Of a stretch of DNA of 64,000 bases, positions 25,901 to 37,255 are shown in pieces; the stretch's first letter is position 1, and each line of letters begins with the position of its first letter. The notes beneath the pieces were generated by a model. That model made no database searches. It saw only the letters and a list, made by a program, of their open reading frames with translations, and was not told the origin of the DNA. Source of the stretch: Physcomitrium patens. Its lineage: Eukaryota; Streptophyta; Bryopsida; Funariales; Funariaceae. The stretch lies in the NCBI RefSeq assembly GCF_000002425.4, contig NC_037253.1, forward strand, positions 19,601,602 to 19,665,601, written 5' to 3'. Both the position numbers and the translations under genes were made by a program.

Positions 25901-28900
25901 AAAAATTAAATAATTTGATCAAGAGATATAAAATTCTAAAGTTTTTAAAGCAAAAAAAAAATAAAAAAAAATAAAAAAAATTAAAAGAATTTTTGAGAGC
26001 CAAGACTTTATATGTATGTTAAAAATGGATTTATGGAACTATGATAAAATTTTGATATAAAAATGAGTTTTAAAATGAGATTATAGATTTTCTTTGAAAT
26101 TATTGAAAATCTAACTTACTTGCAAATGATTAGTCATGATTTGGTATAACAAAGGTTGTTAGGAAATTTCTAGATATTCTAGAAAGCCTTATGTATAAAC
26201 CTTCTTAAATAAAAAGGGTTTTTACTAGTAGAATATCTTTTGATATTGTTGCATTTATTTGTACTTTTTATTAAGAATAATTCATTTATTGAAACTTGAA
26301 CAATAAATTAGAGCTAAATTATCTATAGCCAAATATCTAATATATTTTTAGATTATAAATCATGCCAAATAATAACATGTTGTCATATTATAACACATCT
26401 ATTAAGTGAAAGATTAAAAAAAGTTATATGTTATAGAAGAGCTTGAATGAAAATATTATAGCAAATTATCTTAAAAATATAGATAATAGATAAGGAGGTA
26501 GTAAAAATTAATAAATATTAATGATATTTTTTGATAAATTTTTTTTATTTATTTTAAAGGGCCATAAATGAAGCAAATAAAAGTACATTTTTTTTTAATA
26601 TATGTATTTTAAAAAAATATTAAGAATACTTTTTAGCAAAAATTATCTTAAAAAACCAAGAATTGATATTGAAAGAGAATTGATTATAAATCTAGATTAA
26701 AATCAGACTTTAAGACATAAAACTAAGCACCTATAGCAATTTTAGGATTCTTTAATTGATTAAAGAATAAGATTTAAGAACCAACATATGAGAGGTTCTT
26801 AGGAAATTAATTTTGTTTGATTTGAGTTTTTATTGGCTTTATAAAGGCTTTGCAAAATTAAGGTTGTTTTGGAGGTGACTTTAGATTTTAAGAAATATAA
26901 AAAGTTTATATTTTGGAAACTTGTGTAAATTTGGTAGATGATCGACAAGTAAAATTTTGTGATTGTATCATCAATGTTGTGTTAAATTTGTATCATAAGT
27001 TTGAACTTTATTTAATAATTTATTTAAATATTATCAAAATTCAAGCATTTTAAAATCTTAGGAATTAAATTTTAGAAGATTAGTAAAGGTTTCTAAGATT
27101 TATAGCAATTTTTAAGTTGGATTGAATTAATTTTTTGAATAAAAGTAGTTATCTTGATGTTAAATAAATTTGCAAATTTTAAAAGCAATTAAATGGTGAA
27201 ATTCAAAGTCATCAACACAAAAAGATTGGCACTAAGGTTGGAAAAGGAGGCCGGCCAATACCTAAGTGGATTTTAGAATTTATCTTTTATTTAGTAAGTT
27301 CAATCTTCTTCAAATTGATTCTATTTGTTTTCAACTTAAAAATTGAAAGGTGCACAAATTTTAAGTATACATCAACAATTAGATTATTAGTTATTGATAT
27401 TTTAATGTGCTATAGGATTGATTAAGAATTTATTTAAGGTTTAGAATTTGATTATAATTTATTTTAAGATTTTATTAGGATTTGATTTAAAATTTAGAAC
27501 TAATTAGAACTTGATTAAAATTTGATTTAAGATTTTATAAGGATTTGTAAAAGGTTTATTTTAGGATTTGATTAGGATTTGGTTCAAGATTTGTTTATGA
27601 TTTATTTATGATTTGGATTAAGATTTGCTTATGTTTTGATTTAGAGTTTAGAATTTGGTTAAAATTTAAATAATATTTGATTTAAGATTTAGAATTTGGT
27701 TAAAATTTAAATAATATTTTCTTTAAGATTTAAAATTTGATTGGAATTGATTTCGAATTTTATTAAGATGTTTTAAAAATTACATTAGGATTTGTTTGAA
27801 GTTCCATTAAGATTTTATTAGGATTCATTTAGGATTTCTATTTTAAATATCTTTAAAATATTTTTTTGAAATTTCTATAGGATTTTTATTTATTTAATTT
27901 TTTTATAATAAATCCTTGAAATTATCTTTTAATCTATATTTTAATTTATTGATAAAGGCTTTATCATTATAATCTGCACTATAAGTAAGGTTTTGGAGTT
28001 CAATAGTATATATGGTAGCTGAATGTGATTTTTGTTGTAAAGATAGAAATTTGGTCTTTACTGCTTTTTTTCAATTACTTTCTCCAAAGCTAGCTATAGA
28101 CACTTCTAAGAATGAATTCAAATCATAGAAGAGTTATACATCTTTTTTCATCAAAGATATAAACTAAAAAAAAATACTTTTAAATAAAAGCACATCTATA
28201 AATTTAACTTGAATAAATCCATCAAGATATTGAAAAGAATGCGACTTTAAATAAAGCTTGATTTATTACATAAATCCTTAAAATTTTGATCTTATTCCAT
28301 TAAACTTCTCTAACGTACTAATCCTTGCATCTCTCATACTTGTTTTATCAAGACTTCTTGGATTCAATTGTAAAGTTGATCCACTTGTTTCTTTTAATTG
28401 CATAGTTTTTTGGCATATATTTTAAATTTTATTATTGATTTTTTTTTATTGGCATAAAAATAGTACTTTTATGATTGAAATTTTTAATTTGTGAGATTTT
28501 TACTCTAAAAATATTAAAAAGCTTATAAAGATCTGCAATAATTATAAATCTATTCTCACTTTTGCCACATATAACATCTATAATTTTTTCTTCCATCTCT
28601 AAAATACATCACTTTAACAATTCCAAAAGTCAAATCATAGAAGAATAATTTGTAATCTTTAATACAAAATAAAAATTTCTACAAAAAGAGATAAACTACT
28701 TTCTTTCAAACAAATTTAAAAAAATCAATAGTAATAAATAAAAATATTAGTTTAAATGTATTTATTCTACAACCTTTAAAATAAAATAATAGAAGTGGAG
28801 TAATTTACTCACTTCTAAAATGAAAGAAGAACAATGACTTATTACTCTTATTAAACTATTAAGTACATGAATGACAAACAAATAAAATCTCTATACATTC

Positions 28901-28960
28901 TTATGTGACTTGAAAAGAATGAATATTCATTCAAAAGTAATATGGTATTAAAATTAAAAT
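25901..28960. other. AT-rich decayed repeat DNA
   Basis: There is no ORF of interest. Parts of 26700-27130 resemble the dispersed repeat at 25080-25900. Between 27420 and 27870 the sequence becomes quasi-periodic (listed separately). The rest shows no recognisable element ends. Confidence 0.45.
27420..27870. repeat. Degenerate GATTTA-type minisatellite
   Basis: Short units such as GATTTGATTAAGATTT, GATTTAGAATTTGG and TTAAAATTT recur for roughly 450 bases. Within it, a 42-base segment starting TTTAGAATTTGGTTAAAATT is repeated directly in tandem near 27645-27730. The array is too decayed to give one clean period. Confidence 0.6.
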
Positions 28961-28967
28961 ATCTATT

Positions 28968-29332
28968 ATCAAAGACAAGAAGACTAAAAACTCTTGAAAT
29001 AAGACTAAAAAGAAGAAAGATGTTGACAAGAGCAAAGAAGGCTTCACACTTGCCTTCACATACACTATTGAACTAGGAGCTACTTGGTAGCATAATATAG
29101 GACTTCCAACATGTGTTTAACTTATAAGACAAGTTTTACATGTATGCCATACTACAAATTTTTACTACAAGTAGCCAATATGTATAACACATTGTCAACT
29201 TATTGGACAAGTTTTAACATGTCAACCACTTATATACATGTATAAAATCAAATCACATTTATAAAGCTTCTAAAATTTTTTTTTACAAGATATTATCAAA
29301 TCTATTTACTTCTATTTATTTCTATTTAATTC

Positions 29333-29336
<4 letters not shown>
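28968..29336 (-). mobile_element. LTR fragment just upstream of element B
   Basis: In minus orientation this carries the same LTR landmarks as element A: ATCAAAGACAAGAAG, CTCTTGAAATAAGACT, GACAAGAGCAAAGAAGGCTTC, CTACTTGGTAGCA, CTTATTGGACAAGTTTT and the TATAAAGCTTCTA motif. Its terminal part runs into the AT arrays at 29337. It is truncated and unpaired. Confidence 0.6.
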
Positions 29337-29380
<44 letters not shown>

Positions 29381-29445
29381 AAATGAGATTCTATTCAATT
29401 AAAATTTTTAATATTTATAAATACTATAAAAATTAATAATTAATG

Positions 29446-29486
<41 letters not shown>

Positions 29487-29552
29487 ATAAAATGAGATTC
29501 TATTCAATTAAAATTTTTAATATTTATAAATACTATAAAAATTAATAATTAA

Positions 29553-29604
<52 letters not shown>

Positions 29605-29605
29605 T
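29337..29605. repeat. Three AT arrays separated by a duplicated spacer of about 75 bases
   Basis: AT dinucleotide runs lie at about 29337-29376, 29452-29480 and 29554-29600. The two spacers between them are almost identical, starting AATAAAATGAGATTCTATTC and ending near TTAATAATTAATGAT. The block is therefore a tandem duplication of a unit made of an AT run plus a spacer. Confidence 0.8.
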
Positions 29606-29668
29606 CATCAAGTAAAGATGACTTGTATTTTTAATATGTCATTATGCCATTCATTAAATACAATCAAG

Positions 29669-30196
29669 TATCATGGATATACATATTTATTCTAATATTT
29701 ACCTATATTATTAAATAGAAGTAGATAAAAGTAGATTTATTTTAAAATATTTTTTAGAAAAGCTTCCTAAAAGCTTTATAGATGCTACTTTGACTTTATA
29801 TGTATTTTTAGTTGATTGAAAGGTTAAAAAATTAGTCAACAAATTAACCACATATTAGTAGCTTACAAAAGAAGTTAACTATATGGCATACATATAAAAA
29901 ACTTGCCTTGCGAGTTAAGATACATGTCTTGCAAAGTCTATGTTTTAGAGGTCTAATAGGACATCACTACGTAGCTTCTAATTAAGAGTAAATATGAAGG
30001 CAAGAATGAAGCCTTTTTCACTCTTGTGAATACCTTTCTAGTCCTAAGGCTTATTTTAAGACTTTCTAATCTTCTTATCTTTGGCAATAGCCATTCTAAT
30101 TTAATACTACATCATCTTTGACTGATTTTTTAGTCTTTTTGATTGACATAAGAATATATTAATATTTTAGTTCTTTGAAATTTATATTCCTAAAAA
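29669..30196 (+). repeat. Element B left LTR
   Basis: It begins TATCATGGATATAC, a decayed form of the family's TGTCATGG start, and contains the AAAAGCTTCCTAAAAGCTTT motif. The block with CTTTTTCACTCTTGTG lies near 30020. The end, by alignment with elements A and D, falls just before TTTGACAAGAG. Confidence 0.75.
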
Positions 30197-30529
30197 TTTG
30201 ACAAGAGTCCTAATTCATTGTTCTTATATTATTTTAAAAGTGAATAAATTATTCCCCTTCTATTGTTGTGTTTTGAAGGTGGCAAGTTACCTACTTTTTA
30301 ACAAATTATTTAGTTTTTTAATACTAAATTTTTCTTTAAAGACAATAGATTATTCTTCTTTATGGAAATTTTTATTTGATATTAGAAGTTACGGATTACC
30401 TTCTTGTAATTTAACTTTTGGATTTGTTAGATATTTGAAATAGAAGGAAAAATTATCGATCCTACATTTGGTAGAAATAAGAATAGATTTTCAACTATTG
30501 TAGATTATTATAAACTTATCAACACTCTT

Positions 30530-31070
30530 CAGATGGAAATTTCACACATCACAAGTGCCAAACAAAGAAACACTAATTCAATGCATATGGAAGAAGTTCA
30601 AAGTCTACATTAAGAAGTTGTGTAGTTAAAAGAAGTAAGTAAATCTACCTCACAAACAAATCCAACAAGTTTTATTTCAAAGATTTGATATTGATAATAC
30701 CAAAAGCAAGATCTTTGGAATAATTTACTGTTCAAGCCATTGTATGCAACAATCAATTATTTGAAAGGCATCAAGAACAAAGATTTGGCTAAAAAAAACA
30801 TGTCAAGTTATAACAACAGCTTTTAAGTTTTCAAAAACTTATTCATAAAGGCTGGAACGAATGCAAATTGATATGTTATGTTTTAAATCTCTTATTGAGT
30901 AAGAAAGACTTATCACCATCAAAAAAAATTGTGTCTTTATTGTGAAGAATCCAAACACATTGCTCAATATTGTTCAAAGAAGCAATGCAATTACAAAATG
31001 AAGAGCATGGTTGCCAAAGAGGATGATGTGTCAAAAAAAGAATTGCTCCAAGTACAATAGAAATCATGCG
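30530..31070 (+). pseudogene. Element B gag remnant with zinc knuckle
   Basis: The reading frame is broken, but near 30930-30975 an intact CCHC knuckle can be read: CLYCEESKHIAQYC, with the standard C-x2-C-x4-H-x4-C spacing. Gag packages the element RNA, and this knuckle would bind nucleic acid. The region upstream is shorter than in element A, so the N-terminal part of gag has largely been lost. Confidence 0.65.
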
Positions 31071-31081
31071 GCTAAAATCTT

Positions 31082-31380
31082 ATGCAACTCATAGAAAAAG
31101 GTTTTATTTTCATATTAGATTTATTACCTTGTTTTACAATAGAAGTTTGTTTAGGACTAAAAAATCAGAAGATCTTAGCCTTATTGGATTTAGGAGCTTT
31201 AGCTTGTTTCATAGACAAAGACTTTGTCAAAAATAATATATATTTTAAATTAAGAAAATCAAACCTTATTATCTTTTGAAAATGTTATACATGAAACCAT
31301 TCCTATAGAAGTAGCAACTAGTGGTCATAATTATTTAGTAATATTTAATGTAATTAGATATTTTTTAATTCAATTACTTT
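31082..31380 (+). pseudogene. Element B aspartic protease remnant
   Basis: A 65-codon frame contains LALLDLGALACFIDKDFVKN, matching the LLDSGAxxCFI active-site block of gypsy proteases, with L in place of S after the catalytic D. A stop follows soon after. The protease would cut the polyprotein, and it could not do so in this state. Confidence 0.65.
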
Positions 31381-31647
31381 AAGATTATTATAATTAGAAA
31401 GATATAATCTTTAGATAAATTAGATTTCTTGCAATCTTATTTTTTTTCATAATTTAGCCCAAGATTTTGCTAGACAAGTAGAAATCCATAAAATCAATAC
31501 ATCCAAACCATTATTAGTAGGTACAAGAACTTTCATGCATGCTAAAAAGAAAGAGTCAATTTTTGTTATATATGATACATCTATTATTGATAAAAAAATA
31601 ATTTCTATTGGCATTCCAAGCCAATATTAAGATTATCAAGGTATCCT

Positions 31648-31650
<3 letters not shown>

Positions 31651-31685
<35 letters not shown>
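31651..31685. repeat. poly-T tract inside element B
   Basis: About 35 T residues lie between the protease and RT parts of element B. In element A the equivalent place has ordinary coding sequence (a purine-rich run on the coding strand). This suggests local replacement or slippage after insertion. Confidence 0.8.
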
Positions 31686-31688
<3 letters not shown>

Positions 31689-31689
31689 T

Positions 31690-32990
31690 TATTGTTCTTA
31701 TAATTGTTCCATTGATCTTCAAGAAAGAACTCAACCACTATTTGGACCAATATATAATCTATTACAAAAAGAAGTTTGCTACATTCAAAGAATACATTGA
31801 TGAGAATTTGGCTAAGAACTTTACATGCCATTTTTAATCTCTAGCTGGGACTCTTATCTTATTTGTGAAGAAAAAAAATGGATATATGTGGATATATATA
31901 GACTATCAAAGACTTAAAAAGATCACCATAAAAAATAGGTACCTTCTACTTCTGATTTCAAGACTTCTTGATCAACTGAATCAAGCAAAGTTCTATACAT
32001 AAATAGATCTATGAAGAGCATATAATTTGATATATATTAAATAAGGAGATGGATAGAAAAGTAAAATTTGAACCATGTATAGGCATTTCAAATATTATGT
32101 CATGCCTTTTGGATTCACAAATATACCAGGTACTTTTCAATATATAATGAATGATATCTTTTGCTAGTTTCCTAATAATTTTGTTATCTCTTATTTAGAT
32201 GATATGTTAATCTTCTTAAAGAACACAAAAGGGCAAGAAATTCATGTTTGTTGTATATTATAAAAACTTAGAGATGTAAGATTATATGACAAGATAAAAA
32301 AATGTGTATTTTATATTATTCAAGTTGACTTCTTAGAATACATCATTTTAAACAATGGTCTTATAATGGATTCTAAGAAAGTATAAACTATTATAAATTG
32401 AAAGATGCCAAATACAGTCAAAGATATGTTATATTTTTTAAAATTTGCTAATTATTACCAAATCATCATTAAGAAATTTTTTCAAGTTGTAGTTCTTCTT
32501 ACATATTTGACATGTAAAGACAAACTTGAGTGGAGCAAAGAAGATGAAGCATCTTTTGAAGCCTTACAGAGAATATTTATTTCTGCACCAATCTTATATT
32601 GTGTCAATTTTTGAAGGTGTTCTTCATAAAAATAGACTCATCAAACTTTGCTATAGATATAATTTTATTATATATAGAAAAAAATGACGAGCTCTATCTG
32701 ATGGATTTTTATTTTAAGAAATTTTTTAGTATCTAAGATTAACTATGAAATCCATGATAAAAAGCTTTTTATAATCGTGGATTCATTTCAAGAATGGCAT
32801 CATTATTTAGAAGGTTCTTTTGATTCAATCACCATATATATGGATCCTAAGAACCTAAAGTACTTCATGTTGGCATATATTTTGAATCATTGCCAAGCCC
32901 GTTGAAACATGTCTTTATTAAAATTTGATTTCAAGATTATTTATTGATCAAAAAAAAAACAAGGTTTGTTAGACACTCTTTTTAGGCATT
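31690..32990 (+). pseudogene. Element B reverse transcriptase and RNase H remnant
   Basis: RT blocks are recognisable in pieces. The FGLxNAPxxFQ-like block lies near 32110-32140 and the catalytic motif reads SYLDDMLIF near 32195-32225, so both aspartates remain. A connection/RNase H part follows (32405-32614, reading LEWSKEDEASFEAL). Many in-frame stops and shifts separate the pieces. Confidence 0.75.
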
Positions 32991-33130
32991 CTTATCTTAG
33001 ACCAATAGAAGGAAATCCAACTTTTAATCAATAAAGAATAATTTTCTTGAAGCTAAAGCATTTTCATCTTCGAGCAATAAAATCAATATTGATTATTGAT
33101 TCAACCTTTATCAAACAAATTCAATAAAGT

Positions 33131-33440
33131 ATGTTCTTTGATCTTCTTATTTATGATATTAAAAATATTTTTTTTGATACTTTCAAGTTAAAGTTCAAGA
33201 ATAATCTATTATATTTTGAGGGACAATTATATATTCCAAAAGACAAAGGACCATTATATGTTCTTCAAGCTCATAATGACTTTCCAACAGTCGAGTATTT
33301 TGGATACAATAAGACTTTGGAGTTAATATGTAGAAATTTTTGGTGGCCTCAAATGTAGAAGGTAATTAAAGACTTTGTATAATCATTTGATATTTGTTTA
33401 AAATTAAAAACTTCTAAATCGTAGATCCTATCTAGACAAT
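33131..33440 (+). pseudogene. Element B integrase N-terminal zinc finger remnant
   Basis: A 75-codon frame contains LYVLQAHNDFPTVEYFGYNK and FWWPQM, matching the histidine half and linker of the HHCC finger in gypsy integrases. The cysteine pair follows in decayed form. The catalytic core that should come next is absent. Confidence 0.7.
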
Positions 33441-33444
33441 TGCC

Positions 33445-33650
33445 TTAAATTCTTTTTCTAGAAAGTTCTATGATAGGTCCCACTGAGATAACTACCTTAA
33501 GCCTTTTCTAGAAAGTTCTATGATAGGCTCCATCTAAGTAACCACCCTAAATCTTTTCTAGAATGTTCCACAATGGGTCCTACTTAGTCCACTAATCTAA
33601 GTTCAATTCTAGAAACTTCTATGGTTCTAATTATCTATATAATTATCTTT
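33445..33650. repeat. Tandem repeat of about 51 bases within element B
   Basis: Three to four imperfect units start TTTTCTAGAAAGTTCTATGA and continue GGTCCCACT...ACTACCTTAAG. Unit starts are near 33452, 33505, 33557 and 33608, and the last is partial. No matching repeat occurs in elements A, C or D at this place. It sits between the integrase zinc finger and the integrase C-terminal part. Confidence 0.75.
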
Positions 33651-33679
33651 TCTATATCCTGTTATAATGAAGATGATTG

Positions 33680-34330
33680 GACAAGTTTTTTGCCATTGAA
33701 AAAATTTGTGTATAATATTTTAGTACGTTCTTCTATTCAACAAACATTTTTCTTTGCCAATTATGGTTTTTATCCATAAGTTGAAACTTTTAACTTTTTA
33801 AAAGTTGATAATCATGTTGTAAAAGTTTAAGCAAATCGTTTGTTAGAACTACATGCAATAACAAAGGTGTAGTTAAAGAAAGCTTAAAAATAACAAAAAA
33901 TAAATACAGATGCTAATCATAAGAAACAAGCACAATTCATCATAGATTAGAAGGTATAGCTATTTTGTTGTAATATGAAAACTACTCCTTTTTGTAATAA
34001 GTTGGACTATTGTAAGGTTAAACCTTTTCTATTTGTGAATAAGTCAATCTTGTTGCTTATTGATTATATCTATTCAAGTTTATAAAGATTTATCATGTAT
34101 TCCACGTGTTTGTTCTTCAGCCATGTAAACAATGAATATCTTAAGAAGAAGAAAGATACCACCTCTTCCTATAAAAATAGATAATAATAAAAAATTTGAG
34201 GTAAAAAAAATCTTAGAGTCAAGGCCTCATTGAAATAGATTAAAATATCTTATTCATTGGCACAGATATAATATTAGTAAATGCACATGGGAGCCAATAA
34301 AGAATCTTATAAATGCAATAAAAAATCTTA
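33680..34330 (+). pseudogene. Element B integrase C-terminal part and chromodomain remnant
   Basis: The frame near 33690-33800 resembles the element A segment LTKFAYNNIVHYFTKQTPFF. Near 34186-34305 a chromodomain can be read: FEVKKILESR followed by LKYLIHWHRYNISKCTWEP. Chromodomains at the integrase end direct chromoviruses to certain chromatin. The domain carries an internal stop. Confidence 0.65.
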
Positions 34331-34444
34331 TAAATACAATAAAGAAAGTTAAAGTTTTTTTATTGATGATATCCATCAAAACCAAGATAAAGAATATGAA
34401 ATCTTTGCTATAAAAGAAACAAGATCTATAGAAGATAGCATTCT

Positions 34445-34690
34445 ATTTTTTACTTTTGTTTGTAACTTTTGTGTGTTTGACATGCTAAGAAGATAGAAAA
34501 CCAACAACCAACAAATTCAACTCAAAAACTATCACTCGTTGACTTATTAAATAAGACATTGTAATTATCACAATCTTTAAGATAATGTATTTAAGATAAA
34601 GATCTTAAATAATGACATGTCTTTCCTTGAATAGATGGCAAGATATAATGTATTTGATGGCATGACCTTGGAAGAGACTCCAAATGTTTG
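34445..34690 (-). other. Antisense reading frame in element B 3' region
   Basis: On the strand opposite to gag-pol, codons give CHLFKERHVII, then ILKIVIITMSYLISQRV and ELNLLVVGF. They align without gaps to antisense frames in A (36192-36477) and D (55559-55843). This copy has two stops and is not functional. Confidence 0.5.
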
Positions 34691-34955
34691 GTGATTTTAT
34701 TAAAATTAGGAACAACTTTTGATAGTATTTTAAATATTTTATTTGAAAGAAGTTAAAAATACCTAAAAAAAATCAAACAATAAGGTGGTCTTTTTGCCTT
34801 AGTTTGAAACACTATCAATAGTTGAGAGGATCTATCAATCATTTTCAAAGAGAACAAAGATTAGAATATGTGACAAATAAAATTTGTTGCATCTTCAATT
34901 TTTTCAACATACAATGACTACTCTTTATAGAACTCATTCCTAGAAGGGTGGATAA

Positions 34956-35411
34956 TATCACAGATGTAAAAATCTATTATAATATTCTCTTATATGATTA
35001 AATAGAAGTAAATAAAAGTAAATTTATTTTATAATAGTTTTTAGAAAAGCTTTCTAGAAGCTTTATAGATATTGTTTTGACTTTACATGTGTTTGTAGTT
35101 GATTCATAGGTTAGAAACTTGGTCAATAAGTTAACTACGTATTAGTAGCTTTTGAAACAAGTTAACTATGTCATGCACATATAAAAAACTTGCCTTGCAA
35201 GTTGAGATATGTGTCTTGCAAAGTCAGCATATTTTGGAGGTCTTATAAAATAACACCATGTAGTTCTTACTTAAGAGTATATATGGAGGTAAGAGTAAAG
35301 CCTTCTTCACTCTTGTCAACGCCTTTCTAGTCTTCAGTCTTATTTCAAGACTTTTTAATCTTCTTATCTTTGACAATAGCCATTCTAATTTAATACTATA
35401 TCATCCTTGAG
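34956..35411 (+). repeat. Element B right LTR, first part
   Basis: It begins TATCACAGATGTAA and runs through the same blocks as the left LTR until ...CATCCTTGAG. There it is cut by element A. The remaining part is 41762-41839. Confidence 0.75.
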
Positions 35412-35969
35412 TGTCAAGGACAAGAACTTGATAAAAATAAATAAACAAGTGAGACTTCTTTCAAAGAAAGATGACAAAATAGAAATAATTCAATATGTAT
35501 ATTAAAAAAAAAATTGGAATGGCTATTGCCAAAAGACAAGAGAACTAGAGATCCTTGAAATTAGACTTGAAGTAAGAAAGGAGTTGATAAGAGTGAAGAG
35601 GGCTTCACTCTTGTTTCTATATATACTATCTAACTAGAGGCTATGTGGTGATGTTCTATGGGACCTCCAATATGTGTTGACTTTGTAGGACATATGCCTT
35701 GACTTACAAGGCAAGTTTTTCTACGTGTGGGACAAATAATTAGCTTGGTCTTCAAGCTAACAACATGTGTGGCACATGGCCAACTTGTTGACTAGGTTTC
35801 TAATCCAAAAATTCAATTAAAGATAGCTATAAAATCAAAACATCGTCTATTAAGCTTCTAAGAAGCTTTCATAGCAAATATTATAGAATTAACTTACTTT
35901 TATGTACTTTTATTTACTTCTATCTATTTATATATGTAATTACTGGCTTACATGCATATATCCATGACA
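35412..35969 (-). repeat. Element A 3' LTR (left)
   Basis: In plus orientation it runs from TGTCAAGGACAAGAACTTG to ATATATCCATGACA. The edges are set by the TTGAG duplication at 35407-35411 and by the paired LTR. Confidence 0.9.
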
Positions 35970-36191
35970 TTATCCCTCCTTCTAGGGATGAGTTTGATGA
36001 GGAGCGATCATCATATGTTGAAAAAATCTATGATGCAACAAATTGTATTTGCTACATACTTTGATCTTTGTTCTCTTCGAAGATGATTGATAGGACCTCT
36101 CAACTATCGGTAGTATCCCATAGCATGGTAGGAAGACCACTTAGTTATTTGATCGTTGTTGTGGCATTCATAACTTCCTTTGAATAAAACA

Positions 36192-36477
36192 TTTGGAACA
36201 CTATTAGGAGTTATTCTTACCTCTAGTAAAATCACCAAATATCGAGAGTCTTTTCCAAGGTCGTGATACCAAATGCGTTGTATCTCGCCATCTATTCGAG
36301 GAAGAATATGTCATTCTTGAAGATCTTCATCTTGATTGCGTCGACTTAAAAGTTGTGACAATCATAATGTCTCATCCGATAGATTAGCAAATAAAGACTC
36401 TTGAGTTAAATTTACTAGTTGTTGGTTTTCCATCTCCTCAACGTCACAACTATAAAAAAGCTACAAATAAGGATTGA
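36192..36477 (+). other. Antisense reading frame in element A 3' region
   Basis: The strand opposite to gag-pol reads ELFLPLVKSPNIESLFQG, then DTKCVVSRHLFEEEYVILED, LKVVTIIMSHPID, a stop, QIKTLELNLLVVGFPSPQRH and an end at NKD. It aligns residue for residue with the 82-codon open frame in element D. It has two in-frame stops here. Some plant gypsy lineages (for example Grande of the Tat group) are known to carry antisense genes at this place; whether this is one is inference. Confidence 0.45.
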
Positions 36478-36604
36478 AAGTAAAATGTTATCTTGCCTAG
36501 AACTTATTTCTTTTATAATGAAGGTTTTATCTAGATTTTGATGGATGTCGTTGATGAAAAGCCTCCACCACCTTTACTAAATTTGTAAGATTCTTTATTA
36601 GCTC

Positions 36605-37207
36605 TTATGTACGTTCACTAATATCATATCCGTACCAATAGATAAGATATTCTAATTTATTTCGGCACCACCTTGAATCTAAGACTTCTTCCACTTTGAA
36701 CTCTTCATCATTGTTCACTTCTATATGAAGAGGTGGAACTTGTCTTCTTCTTGGTATGTCCACTATCTTGTATGGTTCAAGAAGAGACACATGGAATATT
36801 GAATAGATTTTTATTGACTCCAATAGGTGTAAACGATATACAATTAGATTGATTTGTACAGAAATAAAAAATTGTCCAAGCCTTCCATAGTCCAACTTGT
36901 CATAAAGACGAGTGGTCTTGATATTGCGACGAAGTAACCATACCTTATCACCCATGTGGAATAGTGGTTGTTCTTTTTGATAGTCATCCGCATTGACCTT
37001 TTGTTGTTCTAGAGCTTCTTTTAATTGTGCCTTCATTTTTGCATGTAGCTTTAATAAATGAATTGTCAAATCTTTTGTTACAAGATTATCAACTTTTAAA
37101 AAGTCAAAAGTATCAAGTTGTGGATGATAACCATAATTGACAAAGAAAGGTGTTTGTTTTGTAAAATAATGTACTATATTATTGTAAGCAAACTTTGTTA
37201 ATGGCAA
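36605..37207 (-). pseudogene. Element A integrase C-terminal region with chromodomain
   Basis: This 200-codon open stretch begins MPLTKFAYNNIVHYFTKQTP, the segment after the integrase core. It passes a basic region (DKVWLLRRNIKTTRLYDKLD) and ends in a chromodomain, FKVEEVLDSRWCRNKLEYL and IYWYGYDISERT. The chromodomain follows the family pattern of aromatic residues and E/D contacts for a histone tail. It is one of the longest unbroken pieces of the element. Confidence 0.85.
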
Positions 37208-37255
37208 AAAAATTGTCCAATCATCTTGTTGGTAGTTGATGGAAAATCTTAAATA

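Noticed and set aside
27420..27870. CRISPR-like regular repeats
   Set aside because: Units are short, variable and have no uniform spacers, and the genome is clearly a plant's.
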